A stretch of 64,000 nucleotides of DNA, taken from Musa acuminata AAA Group (lineage: Eukaryota > Streptophyta > Magnoliopsida > Zingiberales > Musaceae). The stretch spans positions 13,404,501 through 13,468,500 of the forward strand of contig NC_088356.1 of assembly GCF_036884655.1 (NCBI RefSeq), written 5' to 3'. Below are positions 1 to 11,707 of this stretch, piece by piece (within the stretch, counting starts at the first letter, position 1; each line of letters begins with the position of its first letter). The notes under the pieces are model-generated. The model made no database searches, had not been told where the DNA came from, and saw only the letters and a program-made list of their open reading frames with translations. Made by a program: the position numbers and the translations under genes.

Positions 1-414
1 AGTTAATCTTGCACATGTAAAAATACACTTCGATCTAGACAATTAATACTAAGCATTAATCAAGTAGTCCGGCATGTCATTGGTCCCTCGACGCTTCGTT
101 CGATTCTTCGGCGCATCATCCTCTCTTACGGCCTATTGCCCAATCGACCAATCGACTCTGCAACTCTGATATCCTTAGCGTAATATCTGCTCTTCTTAGC
201 CCGATGACCGAATCCACGGCCTGAAGCCTTCAGTCGATACGTCGACCGATCTACCAACCCGATGTCCAATCTTCTGACATGTTCCTTCGGCCCAACATGA
301 TTTTTCCCACTTTAATTGTCTCATACTGATCGAAGCATCCTGCGTCACTCAAAATGTAAATTAAAATATAAATACATATCAATTGATTTCATCATCAAAA
401 TATGAGATTCAACA
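1..414 (-). repeat. 3' LTR of element A (partial)
   Basis: Matches 4556-4967, the end of the other LTR of element A, with many substitutions. It ends in gattcaaca, which is the TGTTGAATC LTR start read on the minus strand. The purine tract and hairpin follow at 415-440. Only the U3 start of the LTR lies in the window. Confidence 0.9.
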
Positions 415-2394
415 ATCTCCCCTTTTTTGATGATGACAACCTATCAACGACGGAGTTAACCTTAACTCTGAGAGTTTAAACAAACTTCCCCTATCAATAT
501 ATCATATTGATAGAAACTCTTGGATTCAAAAATCCAAGTAACATGTCATGATCAAGTCATGCATGACATCAACATACTTCTCCCCTTTTATCATCAACAA
601 AAAGGAGAAGTCCAACTATTCATGTGTTTGGAATATAAGTTCAACTCATTGCATGAAAAACATAATATCAAGTTTTATCATCATGCAATTTGAAGCTAGA
701 AAATTTAGTAAGTGTTATATCATGCTTAGAACATTCAAGCTATCAAGTTTTAGATATGCAAGTTTTACAACATATAAGCTAACAAATTTAAAGATGTGTA
801 AGTTGGCATATTTGCTTTTCGAGATAGGCAAGATAGTACTTTTGCAATTTTTTTGAGATAGCAATTCTTTGCTTCTCTTTAGATCACAAGCTAGCAATTA
901 TAGCAAATTTTACATCATGCAAGGTAGCAAATTTTTGGTGATGTTCAAGATAGCTATTTTTGCCTCTTCTTGAAATTTCAAGCTAGCAATTCTTAGTGAT
1001 GTTCAAGATAGCAATTTCTTTTTTCTCTTTTGAGAAGTGCTATTTTTTTTTGCTTCCTTTGCAAAGTTTGAGCTAGCAATTTTGCTTCCATTGCAAAGTG
1101 CAAGTTAGCATGTTTTGCTCCCCTTTTGTCATTGTCAAAAAGAAGGGAAGACCCTTTACATCGATTTTCAAATTATGACAGAAATAAGGTAACAAAGATG
1201 AAAAAATCAAGATGTGAATATCAAAACAATTTTTCATCATAAATATTTTATTATTGTATACATCAAAATAATATCATGAGTGTTTCATGCATAATACCAA
1301 ATCATCATTTATAATTACATCAACATTCCAATCATTTTTTCAATCTACATTAGAACAATAAATTTGCACTATAGACAATCTCATATTTTATCATTCAAGC
1401 TAGCATATATTTTTGTTCTCTTTTGCAATTAGCAAGCTAACAATTTCCTTTTTCTTTTATAACATCGATTCAATCATATCATGCGATAAACAAATCATAA
1501 TTATAAAGGAGTATTGAATCATAAAGAAAATTAATTTATGCATAAAATGTTCCAAGCATCAACGTATATTTTCTCAAATTGTGGGTATCGAAAAATTAAG
1601 AGAAAACAACTTACGATTCATTTTGAAAAATATTCTCTTTGATAAAATGAGAGAATCATGATTAACAATCTTGATTTACACAAAGTTTCAAAAACATAAT
1701 AATCAAGATCATGAATACTAAAAGACCATGAACCATTCCGACAAATCTCCTTTTAAATAGAAAACAATCTTAATTCATTCAATAGAAAATTCAAATTATA
1801 ATTGCAAGAAATCTAGATAAAGCTCATTCAAATTCAAATAAACAAAATTATCAAAATCTCAACATTACTTTCAAGAGATTCAAAATGGCATAAATAATTT
1901 TATTGGTCTCCTAGTGAAAAATCGATAAGATAGGAAAAAAGAAAATTTTTGAAGAAAAATTCTTTCCTCTTTTTGTTTCAACTTATTGATTGATTTCATA
2001 CATGCTTGTTCTTTTCTTTTATGCCAAATTCATGCATCATTCATTAACGTCGAAAAAGATCTTTCAAAAGATCACAAAGTTCATTAATTACAAAACTCAT
2101 CAATCATAATTTCAAAATATAAATTTATTAAGCATGATTATTATACATGACATTAAAACATTGTTTCAAAACATCATTATGCATCAATCATTAAACATGA
2201 TCTCATAATTTCAATCAAAATCATTTTGTTTGTTTATCATAAAATATATATTTTTCATAATTATTTTTAAAATAATTGGAATGGTAAGCATGATCCAATT
2301 TTATTTTTGCATTTTCACTAAACATATAATAAAAAAAATAATTAATTTTCTTAAACTAAATTAAAGCTAAATTAAAAATAAGTCATGAGAAGTA
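415..2394. other. AT-rich 3' non-coding region of element A
   Basis: No coding region is supported here. Three kinds of structure are visible. A chain of palindromes lies next to the LTR (450-540, including the CTTGGATT/AATCCAAG arms). PPT-like tracts with complementary arms lie near 580-605 and 1115-1150. Degenerate repeats of a gctagcaatttttgc type fill roughly 730-1110. The rest to 2394 is featureless AT-rich DNA. Confidence 0.75.
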
Positions 2395-3338
2395 TTATTT
2401 AATTTCAAAATAAACTAAAGGCTTTTTTATTACCTCAACGTCGAAGGTCATTAAGGCGTAGTTTGCCACATCGCCTTTGTTGATTTTCTCCTCATCTTCG
2501 GAGGAGCTCGATTCATCCCAATTTGTGTTCTTCTTCTTGCGTTCAAAGCAAATAGTTCCATTCTTTTTATTCTTTAATTTTTGTTTAATGAATTTTTTAA
2601 TTTTCATTTGTAGTTTAAGTTCACCATCACTTGAGCTTATGCTCGAGTGGTCTTCGATTGTTCTAAGTTCCAAATCCTTCATGTTCTTTGGAACGTTATT
2701 CTCGAGTTTCCTTTTTGCCACATTGTTCATTTTGTAGGTCATTAAAGACCCAATTAGTTCTTCGAGTGGAAGGTTGTTTACATTTTTAGCCTCTTGTATA
2801 ACTATTACTTTAGAGTCCCAAGTTTTTGAAAGCGATCGTAAAATCTTGTTTAAAAGTTCAAAATCTGAAAAACTTCTAACAAATGCTTTTAAACCATGGA
2901 CGCATCGGTAAAATGGGTGTACATGTCAACAATGGTTTCACTTGGTTTCATATGAAAAAGTTCAAAATGATGCATTAAAAAGTTGACTTTAGAATCCTTA
3001 ACTTTGCTAGTGCCTTCATGTGTAATTTCGAGATTGCTCCATATATCAAAAGTCGTTACACACATAGAAATTCGATTAAACTCAGTTTTATCTAAAGCGC
3101 AAAATAGAGCATTCATAGCTCTAGCATTTAAAGAAAACATGTTTTTCTCCAAATCAGTCATTCTAATAGTTCATTGGAAGAGAAGACATTCAAAAACCAT
3201 TTTCAATAATGTCCATAAATTTAAATCCAACGAAAGCAAGAAAACTCTTATTCGAGTTTTCCAATAAGTGTAGTCCGTCCCATTGAAGAAGGGAGGACGA
3301 ATGAGAGAGTGACCCTCTTGAAAGCCGAAATGAGTCAT
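2395..3338 (-). pseudogene. gag: Shortened, broken gag of element A
   Basis: Remnant of a Sirevirus-type gag (capsid-like protein that packages element RNA). The start codon is at 3338. The N-terminus carries the family block around DYTYWKTR, followed by the capsid-like block with FNRISMC and GTSRVKDSKVN. The frame is lost near 3190, where a base appears to be missing relative to element D, and again between 2742 and 2889. The C-terminus is an Asp/Ser/Glu-rich segment ending in YFEIK. The CCHC zinc knuckle and everything after it in an autonomous element are absent. The sequence TTGAG|GTAATA near the 3' end (2428-2436) occupies the same codon as donor-like sites in the other elements. Confidence 0.85.
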
Positions 3339-3375
3339 TTTCTCTTGGGTGTTAAACCAATTGAGAAATAATAAG

Positions 3376-3387
3376 GCTCTGATACCA
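3376..3387 (-). other. Primer binding site of element A (tRNA-iMet)
   Basis: Minus strand reads TGGTATCAGAGC, a perfect 12-base complement of the plant initiator-Met tRNA 3' end, two bases from the LTR end at 3390. Confidence 0.93.
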
Positions 3388-3389
3388 AT

Positions 3390-4967
3390 TGTTAGGATCA
3401 GGGGTCGGCATTAAGAGGGGGGGGGGGTAAATTAGTGCAGCAATAAGATAACGACGGTTTAAAAAATTTCGTACGATAAAACCATTTCCGATGTAAAACT
3501 GTTTTCGGAAACTTAACTTGAAAGCGAGTTCATAAAAATAACGAAGGCAGTAAGCACTTAAAGAGGTTTGTAGTAAAGATAAATTGCACAAATGTAAATG
3601 CAAACCAGATTTTAGAGTGGTTCGGTCAACGTGACCTATATCCACTTTCGGCTTCCTCCTCCGACGTGGTCACCGGTATCCATTAGAGGCCTTCCTTCAA
3701 TAGGCGAAGGCCAATCACCTTTTACAACTAAATTCTCCTTTTATCGGGTTTAGGAGATAACCCTTACACCCCTACTCACTCCTCTCTCTAACTATTTTAA
3801 CACTTTAGATCTTTGAGAGGAGCTCACATAAGATTACAGTAGTGTTTCTATACTTTTTTTTTCTCTCAATACTTGTGTGCTTTATCTAGGGATGAGAGGG
3901 GTATTTATAGGCTTCAAGTTGATTCAAACTTGGAACCTAAAACTTTTCCATCCCGGGTTCCCCGGGCATGGGCGATACCATCGCCTAGTGTCAGTTTGAC
4001 TGACACTACCCTGGGTGGTACCACCACCCAGGTCTGGCGGTACCATCGCTTGAGGCGTAGTGCTGGGTGGTACCACTATCCAGACTGGTGGTACCACCAC
4101 CTTGCACCCTGCCAAGGGCGGTACAACCACCCAGACTAGCACTACAACCACCTAACATAGCCTCAAAAACTTTGCCACGACGGTGAGACTTCTTGGGGCA
4201 CTGTTTGGGCTTCTTACTGGGCCCAACACAGTTCTTACATGGGCCTAGCTGGCCCCTAATTGGGTTGGCCCAAATCCAAGCCCAATTATGTGCTAACTAC
4301 GAAATCCTAAGACATTTGCTAAGTAAAACAAGTCCCTATGTCTATTCTTCCGGCAAACTTCCAGCAAACTCCTGGACTTCACGATGATCTTCTTGGTGAG
4401 TTCCAACAAGCTTCTCTAGCAAGCTTTGAGACTTCTTGGCTGGTTTCTTCAGAACTTTCGACGAACGTCTGGACTTCTGACGAACTCTCGAACTCCCAAC
4501 GTAGTCGTGTCCTTGACTCCGGAACTTCATTTTGCTTCATGCCTTGCTATTGTAGTTAATCCTGCATATGTAAAAACACACTTTGATCTGGACAATTAAT
4601 ACTAAGCATTAATCAAGTTGTCCAGCATGTCATTGGTCTCTCGACGCTTCATCTGATTCTTCGGCGCATCATCCTCTCTTGTGGCCTATTGCCTAATTAG
4701 CTAGTTGACTCCACAACTCCGATATCCATGGCACAATGTCAGCTCTTCTTGGCCCGATACCCGAATCCACGGCCCGAAGCCTTCTGTCGATACGTCGACC
4801 GATCCACCAGCCCGACGTCCAATCTTCTGACATGTTCCTCTGGCCCAACATGATTTTTTCTGCTTTAATTGTCTCATCCTAATCGAAGCATCCTGCGTCA
4901 CTCAAAACGCAGATTAAAACATAAACACATATCAATTGGTTTCATCATCAAAATACGAGATTCAACA
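3390..4967 (-). repeat. 5' LTR of element A
   Basis: Bounded by tgttaggatc and gattcaaca, which is TG...CA on the minus strand. A TATA-like CTATAAATAC lies at 3901-3910. The U3 (about 3950-4140) is a cluster of GGTGGTACCACC-type palindromes, followed by a tract of degenerate GGAAGTTCG repeats. The U5 end has an oligo-C/G tract flanked by short inverted repeats. Confidence 0.92.
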
Positions 4968-6018
4968 CATATAACACCAAGAAGATGATAGTACTCCCAC
5001 TTATCTTCCTATACACACAAAGCTCATATTCGTTCTTAACGAGGTCATAAGATCTGATTACCACATCAAATCTTATGTTCCAACTTTGGGAAGCTTGCTT
5101 CAGTCCATAAATAGACCTAAGCAACCTATATACCTTATCTGGGTAGTCCTTAGACACAAATCCCTCAAGCTATATCATATACACCTCCTCCTCGAGATTG
5201 CCATTGAGGAATATGGTTTTCACGTCCATCTACTAGATCTTATAATCATAGTGTGTTGTAATAGCCAAAAGAACTTGGATGGATTTTAGCATGGCTACGA
5301 GTGAGAAGGTTTCGTCATAGTTAATACATTGCCTTTGATGATACCCCTTAGACACTAGCCTTACTTTATAGGTCTCTACCTTTCTATCAACTCTGATCTT
5401 CTTCTTGAAGATCCACTTGCAACCGATGGGTACAATATCCTTGGGTGCATCAACTAGGTTCCAAACTTTATTAGAGTACATGGAATCCATCTCAGAATTC
5501 ATGGCTTCTTACCACTTTCCGGAGTCTATACTCATAATAGCCTCCTCGTAAGTTTGAGGATCAATATCCTCAATATCCTCTTCTCTAACATATCTCACAT
5601 ATCTCTCAAGAGGATGTGATACTCTGTCGGACCTATGTAAAGTTGGAACTTATGTGCTAGGTACGTGAACAGACTCAGGTTTTGGAGTGGTGCTTAAGCT
5701 AGGTTCTCTAACCTCACTCAACTCTATCATGCTCCCACTGTCTCCACCAAGAATATGTTCCTTCTCAAGGAACACCACTCTCTTAGTTACAAAGACCTTT
5801 TGGTCCCCGAGGTGATAGAAATAATACTCATAAGTTTTCTTAGAGTATCCCACGAACTTGCATTGTTCTATCCTGGATTCTAACTTATCAGGGTTATGTC
5901 TTTTAATATGGGCAGGGCAGCCCTAAATCTTAATCGGGCTTCTTTCCTTTTCATATTTCACATGGTGTAGACACTACTGACTTAGTTGGAACTCTATTTA
6001 GAAAGTAAGCTGCGGTCT
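4968..6018 (-). pseudogene. pol: Integrase C-terminus and reverse transcriptase of the oldest copia element (3' part)
   Basis: Decayed Ty1/copia pol. In sense order (from 6018 downward) it shows the end of the integrase core (FLNRVPTKSVVSTP), an integrase C-terminal segment (KVFVTKRVVFLEKEHI), then RT starting MNSEMDSMYSNKVWNLV with GCKWIFKKK, followed by a YGLKQASQSWNIRFD block. The reading ends at FLVLYV, exactly where the catalytic YVDD motif should continue; element A is inserted there. Several in-frame stops and shifts are present. The missing gag, protease and integrase N-terminus lie at 62361-64000, so this and that segment are one gene split by 56 kb of later insertions. It is a different copia lineage from elements A-F; I cannot name it with certainty. 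Confidence 0.88.
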
Positions 6019-6022
6019 TTAG

Positions 6023-7967
6023 TATTACGAACAAAGTTCTAAACATGATATTTGATGTAATACTTATGTATGTTCGTGTCTTTCTGTTTGTTAATGCTTT
6101 GCACAATATGTAGAGGAACGATCAAAGGCTTAACAGTCCCATTTTAGTTCGGTTTGGTGGTCTTCTTAGGCTTGTAAATAAATGTTGTGTTTGTTGGGAA
6201 ATCTTGGGGGCGACATCACATGCGCAGCGGAAGAACAAGAAAACAAAATCCCCGATTCCCAAAAAGATGTTCATCGTCGTGCGAAAATTGGTACACAAAA
6301 TCCGCGAAACTCAAAACTGCGTATAGAGTAGATTGTGTTACCTAGGGAGATCGTATATCCCTGTTTCCTTGCAGATCCTTAAGAGAGGGTGAAGGAGGTC
6401 AAGCGTCCTCCTCTCTAGCGGTGATCCACATAGCAGGGTTGCGACGACGCTCCTCAAAACTCCAGGCCTGCTTTGACGTGGAGAGGGAGAGGAGAATAGG
6501 AAAGGCAAGCAAAGGCTCTAGCTTATGAGGCTCTGAATCCCTCCTATTTATAGAGGTCCCCTGTCAATCCCTAATGGGTCCTCCCCTAGTGGGTATTGGA
6601 TCTGCATCCAATAAGACAAGGGCTCCGTCGGATATCTCATATCCGAACCTCTACTCATCGCAATGCCTATCATATGTGTGTGACCCTCTAGGCCCAATAT
6701 CGAGCTGGCCGTGAGTCATACCTGTCAGAACTCCTTCTAACTCAGTGAATTATTATCTCTGTAATAATTCACTCGACTCATCGACTACGGACGTACTAGG
6801 CCACTACGCCGTAGTCCCCAGACGATACAGGGGAATCCAATCCATTGGACTTGTCTGTCCTCAGTTACTGTGTACCTATAGTCCCTCATCCATCTAATAT
6901 CCCAGAGACCATATATTGAGCATGGTGTTGTCAGACCCATACGGTTTTTACTCGAGTCTCGCTCTAATCGAATTCTCCCGGAGAACTCTTTCTCTCTCAA
7001 CCCGAATGACCCTGGCCAGGGATTTGTATGAGCAAGAACACATGGGATATTCCTCTCATGATGCCGAGAGAGGATGATCCTCTATCGACACTCAATAGCC
7101 CTCGTAAGGTTGACTACCACTCCCAATGACCAGTTGTATTAGATCTGGGACAGCCAAACCTATAAGTCTGGTATCAAAGAGTGGAGCACTCATACAGGAC
7201 ATCCTTGGTGTCTCAAGTCTAAGAACCAAATACACCACTAGGACTACGGAATCGTTGTCTGACAAAAAGGCATCATCAACCATCCAGCATTCCGTAAGCG
7301 GATCAATTAGTGAACTCATTCTCCAATGAGCACCTGTACTGTATCCCTAGTGTCCCTACACGAGCAACTATGAGACCAGTTGCATCCATCATATAGACGG
7401 GTATACAGCACACCAGTCTGTCCGGTTATCACGACATCCCTCTCGAGTAACCTATGACCGGGATTATTTAGGATATGTGTTTAAAGGTGAATCAATCTGA
7501 TTATCGTGATCTCATCACGATCCGATTCCCATTGCACAAATCCAAGGACATCACAATATATATATGCATTTATACAATAGTTATAAAGTGATATACGCCA
7601 AAATATAATAAGAAAAAAGATTCTGTATCAAGTCACACGTGCCATCACTCACGTGATTGGCTTGCTGGGCACCTATGACTAGCAGTGTCATGTCGACACT
7701 TATGAGAAATATTCGGTCTATAGTGGACCATTTTGACCCTTTGTTGTGCAACTATTCATAGCTTATAAAGTTTGTTTATAATTTGCATTGTCTACGAAGT
7801 ATTTTCAGGAATGTTTGCTTGTGGATCCCGAGTGAGGTGCTTTCTCTAACCCGTTTTCTCTTTTGTAGGTCCTAAGGGACCATGGGATGCTTCGGTGAGG
7901 CTGACCTTTGCGGACGAACATGCAAGGGTGCTGCACGACTTAGGCAAAACTAGCTAAGTCCATGACA
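6023..7967 (+). repeat. Left LTR of LARD1 (interrupted)
   Basis: 6023-6191 and 7685-7967 together align with the intact right LTR at 61914-62360, including taggcttgtaaataaatgtt and ggcaaaactagctaagtcc. The interruption is the solo LTR at 6192-7684. Confidence 0.9.
6192..7684 (-). repeat. Solo LTR of an unrelated LTR element
   Basis: A 1.49-kb block beginning tgttgggaaatc and ending tgactagca (TG...CA on either strand), flanked by gtgtt (6187-6191) and gtgtc (7685-7689), a 5-bp duplication with one mismatch. No internal region, primer site or second LTR is present, so it is what remains after LTR-LTR recombination. A TATA-like CTATAAATAGGAG on the minus strand at 6541-6553 suggests minus orientation. 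It does not resemble the LTRs of A-F or LARD. Confidence 0.82.
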
Positions 7968-8455
7968 AATGGTATCAGAGTGGGACAAGCACCCATAGAA
8001 ACACTTGGCATGCAAACGTGGGGGACCTAGCGGGGCTGTGTTGAGGGCAGCTAGCACGCATGACCATTTGGGGGAAAATAGGTATGGAGATGTAGGGAAA
8101 AGGAGTCGCTCAAAGGAGCGGGCATCTGAGAGTGGCACTCAGAGGAATGGCCAACCTTTCGTGCAAGAGGCACCATGAGGACAAGCAAGCTGGGAAGAAT
8201 GCGGAGCACACAAAGATTGAGATGGCTAAGTTTGAGCTACGACTCAACATTGACAACTATACTTGATGGTGCTCAAGACAAGCAAAGCGCTTGGTAAAGG
8301 ATAAGACTATGTAAGGTGGAATGAGTTACTCAGCGACCGAAAGAGTTGTATAAAGCTCACAGAGGTGAGGGGAATTGCTAACTTGAAGAATTCGGTACTT
8401 ATGCATGGGCTTGTATGTGGACGATGGAATGTTCGTGGCCATCCCAAGGTGACCG
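7968..8455 (+). other. LARD1 internal segment 1 (non-coding)
   Basis: Continuous with the primer site. Its reverse complement is found in LARD2 just inside that element's primer-site end (about 52050-52530). No protein family is recognised. It ends at the TSD gaccg (8451-8455) of element B. Confidence 0.8.
7970..7981 (+). other. Primer binding site of LARD1
   Basis: TGGTATCAGAGT, 11 of 12 bases complementary to the initiator-Met tRNA 3' end, two bases after the LTR end at 7967. Confidence 0.88.
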
Positions 8456-10104
8456 TGTTGAATCTCGTATTTTGATGATGAAACCACTTGATATGTGTTT
8501 ATGTTTTAATCTGCGTTTTGAGTGACACAGGATGCTTCGATCAGGATGAGACAATTAAAGCAGGAAAAATCATGTTGGGCCGGAGGAACATGTCAGAAGA
8601 TTGGACGTCGGGTTAGTGGATCGGTCGACGTATCGATAGAAGGCTTCGGGTCGTGGACTCGGGCAGCGAGCCAAGAAGAGCTGGTATTGTGCCAAGGATA
8701 TTGGAGTTGCAGAGTCAATTGGCCGATTGGGCAATAGGCCACAAGAGAGGACGATGCACCGAAGAATCAGATGAAGCGTCGAGGGACCAATGACATGTCG
8801 GACAATTTGGTTAATTGCTTAGGATTAATTGTCTCGATCGAAGTTTTGTTTTACAGGTGCAGGATTAACTACGATGGAAGTAAGACATGCAGTAGGAGTT
8901 GCACCGGAGTCAAGACTATAATCACGTTGGGGGTTATCACGTTGGGGGTTCGAGAGTTCGACGGAAGTTCGGACGGTCGTCGGAGGTTCTGTGGAAATAA
9001 ATCCGAGAAGTCCAGGAGCTTGCCAAAGAAGCTCATCGGAACTCGCCAAGTGGATCGTCGCAAGTCCAAGAGTTTGCTAGAAGTCCACCGGAGCATCGCC
9101 GAAGGTTCGTCGGATGTTCACCGGAAGTTCGCCGGAAGCTCGCCGAAAGAAGCGATCAACGCACCGGAGCAAGTTACAGTAAATGTCTTAAGAAATATCG
9201 TAGTTAGCATATAGATTAAGTTAGGAATGGGAGGTGATCCCATTAACTTAATCTAGGGGCAAATGGGCCCTTGATAGACCCAAATTGGGCCGAATGGATC
9301 AACCCATTCGGACCAGAATTCCTGCCAAGCGGTGGCACTACTAGGGTCGACGGTGGCACCGCCCAGGAGATGGTCTCCCAGGAAAGCTGGGCGATGCAAC
9401 TGCCATAGTCAGGCGGTGGCACTACTTGGGCTCAGTCTCCGAGCAAGACTGGGTGGTGCAACCGCCCTAGTTAAGCGGTGGCACTGCTTGGGCTCAGTCT
9501 CCAAGCGAGACTAGGCGGTGCAACTGCCCTTATCAGGCGGTGGCACTGCCCAGAGGCTCAGTCTTCGAGCTGCCAGGCGGTTGTACCACCCCATTCAGGA
9601 GGTAGTACCGCTAGGACCCCGGAAATTCGGGAGGTGACATTTTTGAGCTCCAAATTCAAACCAGTTTGGGGCCTATATATACCTCACCCTTTTCTGCATG
9701 AAAGGGTAACCAAAAGGCACTGAAAATCCAATCTTACTCTGTGATTTTTAGAGCTCAAAAGTGTTGTAAAGGCTAGAAGTTCTCCTCCCTCTTTTCTTCC
9801 AAGTTTTGATCTTTCAAGAGAGGAGAGAAAAGTTTATAAGGGTTGTCTCCTAAGCCCGTCAAAAGGAGTGAAACTGTAAAAGGGTGGTTGGCCTTCGCCT
9901 ATTGAAGGAAGTCCTCTAGTGGAAGTCGATGACCTCGTCAGAGGAGGAAGCCAAAAGTGGATGTAGGTCAAGATTGATCGAACCACTCTAAAATTACAGT
10001 GCTCTCTGGTTTTCATTTCTTCTTGCTGCTTACCTTACTGCAAACCGCCATATGTGCTTTACTTCCTGATTGCTTTTGCTGCACTCCTTTACGAACTTGC
10101 TTTC
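8456..10104 (+). repeat. 5' LTR of element B, first part
   Basis: Starts TGTTGAATCTCG and matches 32882-34450. It includes the GGAAGTTCG-type repeats (8950-9150), the GGCGGTGGCAC palindrome cluster (9325-9600) and a TATA-like CTATATATACC at 9673-9683. It is cut at 10104 by element C; the ctttc at 10100-10104 is that insertion's TSD. Confidence 0.92.
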
Positions 10105-11707
10105 TATTAGGATCAAGAGCACTAAGAGGGGGGGGGGGGTGAATTAGTGCAGTGGAAAACTTTCGGCGATTAAAACTACGTTCGTACGATAAGAGCGATT
10201 TCGGTAGAAAAGCCGATTCATAAATCACTTTAACTTGTGATCAAGCAAGATGCAGTTAAAGCGAATCTATAAAGGCAGTTTGCAGTTATGATGAAAATCA
10301 GAATGTAAGCGCAAACTGAAATATGATGTTCGTACGATAAAACTGATTTACGTCTAAACACCGATTCGGAAAATACTGAACTTTGAAACACGATCGTAAA
10401 AGCGCAGAAGGTAGTAAGCTATTGAGGAGGTTTGCAGTAAAGATAATATGCTCAAAGTAAATGCAAACCAGAGAGCACCGCGATTTTAGAGTGGTTCGGT
10501 CAATCTTGACCTACATCCACTTCTAGCTTCTTCCACTGACGAGGTCACCGACGTCCACTAGTGGCCTTTCTTCAATAGGCAAAGGCCAACCACCCTTTTA
10601 CAGTTTCACTCCTTTTGATGGGCTTAGGAGACAACCCTTACAGAATTTTCTCTCATCTCTTGAAAGATCAGAACTTGGAAGAAAAGAGGAAGGAGAACTT
10701 CTAGACTTTACAACACTTTTGAGCTCTAAAAATCACAGAATAAGATCAGGATTTCGGTGTTTTTGTTGCCCATTCATTACTGAAAGGGTGGGGTATTTAT
10801 AGGCTCCAACACAGTTTGAATTCCGAGCTCAAAACTGTCAATTCCCGGAATTCCGGGGTCTGACGGTTGCACCGCCTAACTGGGGCGGTTGCACCGCTTG
10901 GCAGAGCTCGAAGACTGAGCCTCTAAGCGATGCCACCTCCTGTCAGGGGCGGTTGCACCTCCTGCTAGAGCTCGGAGACCGAGCTCAAGCGGTGCTACCG
11001 CCTGACTAGGGCGGTTGCATCGCCTAGCCAAAGCTCGGAGACCGAGCTCAGGCGGTTGCACCTCTATCAGAGGCGGTTGCACCGCCCAGCCAGAGCTCGG
11101 AGACTGAGCCCTGGGCGGTGCCACCATCGACCTAGGCGGTGCCACCGCCGACCCAGGCAGTGCCACCTTTGGCCAAGAATTCTGGGTCCGAATGGGTTGA
11201 TCCATTCGGCCCAATTTGGGTCTGTCAAGGGCCCAATTGCCCCAAGATTAAGTTAATGGGATCACCTCTCATTTCTAACTTAATCATTGTGCTAACTACG
11301 AATTTCTTAAGACATTTACTACAACTTGCTTCCGGTGCGTCAATCGCTTCTTCCAGCGAGCTTCCGGCGAACTTCCGGTGAACATCCGACGAACCTCCGA
11401 CGATGCTCCGACGGACTTCTGGCAAACTCCTGGACTTGCGACGATCCACTTGACGAGTTCTGACGAGTTCCGATGAGCTTCTTTTGGCAAGCTCCTGGAC
11501 TTCTCGGATTTGTTCCCACAGAACCTCCGACGACCGTCCGGACTTCCGTCGAGCTCTCGAACTCCCAACGTGATCATAGTTTTGACTCCGGCGTAACTCC
11601 TGCTGCATGTCTTACTTTCATTGTAGTTAATCCTGCACACTTATCCCAACATATGGATTAGATAACAAATGACAATTGACGTCATCATAAAAATCTGAGA
11701 TTCAACA
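10105..11707 (-). repeat. 3' LTR of element C
   Basis: Begins tattaggatc (the terminal TG/CA has mutated to TA) and ends gattcaaca. It contains the U5 G-tract hairpin (about 10122-10150), a TATA-like sequence on minus (tatttatag, 10794-10802), a long run of ggcggttgcaccgcc palindromes (10860-11170) and degenerate GGAAGTTCG repeats (11330-11560). Confidence 0.92.

Larger units (their letters stand above)
1..4967 (-). mobile_element. Element A: non-autonomous Sirevirus-like copia element, cut by left window edge
   Basis: A minus-strand LTR element. Its 5' LTR is at 3390-4967, the tRNA-iMet primer site at 3376-3387, a shortened gag at 2395-3338, an AT-rich non-coding stretch follows, and the 3' LTR begins at 414 and runs off the window. 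No protease, integrase or RT is present. It sits inside the RT gene of an older copia element (4968-6018). The flank at 4968-4972 is catat; the partner duplication lies outside the window. The two LTR copies differ at several dozen places over their 414 shared bases (by eye), so this is an old insertion. It belongs to the same broad family as elements B-F, judged by LTR ends, hairpins and gag. Confidence 0.9.

Noticed and set aside
10118..10139. G-runs as assembly gaps or errors
   Set aside because: They occur at the same LTR position in all copies with conserved flanking inverted repeats, so they are real, though their exact length may be unreliable.
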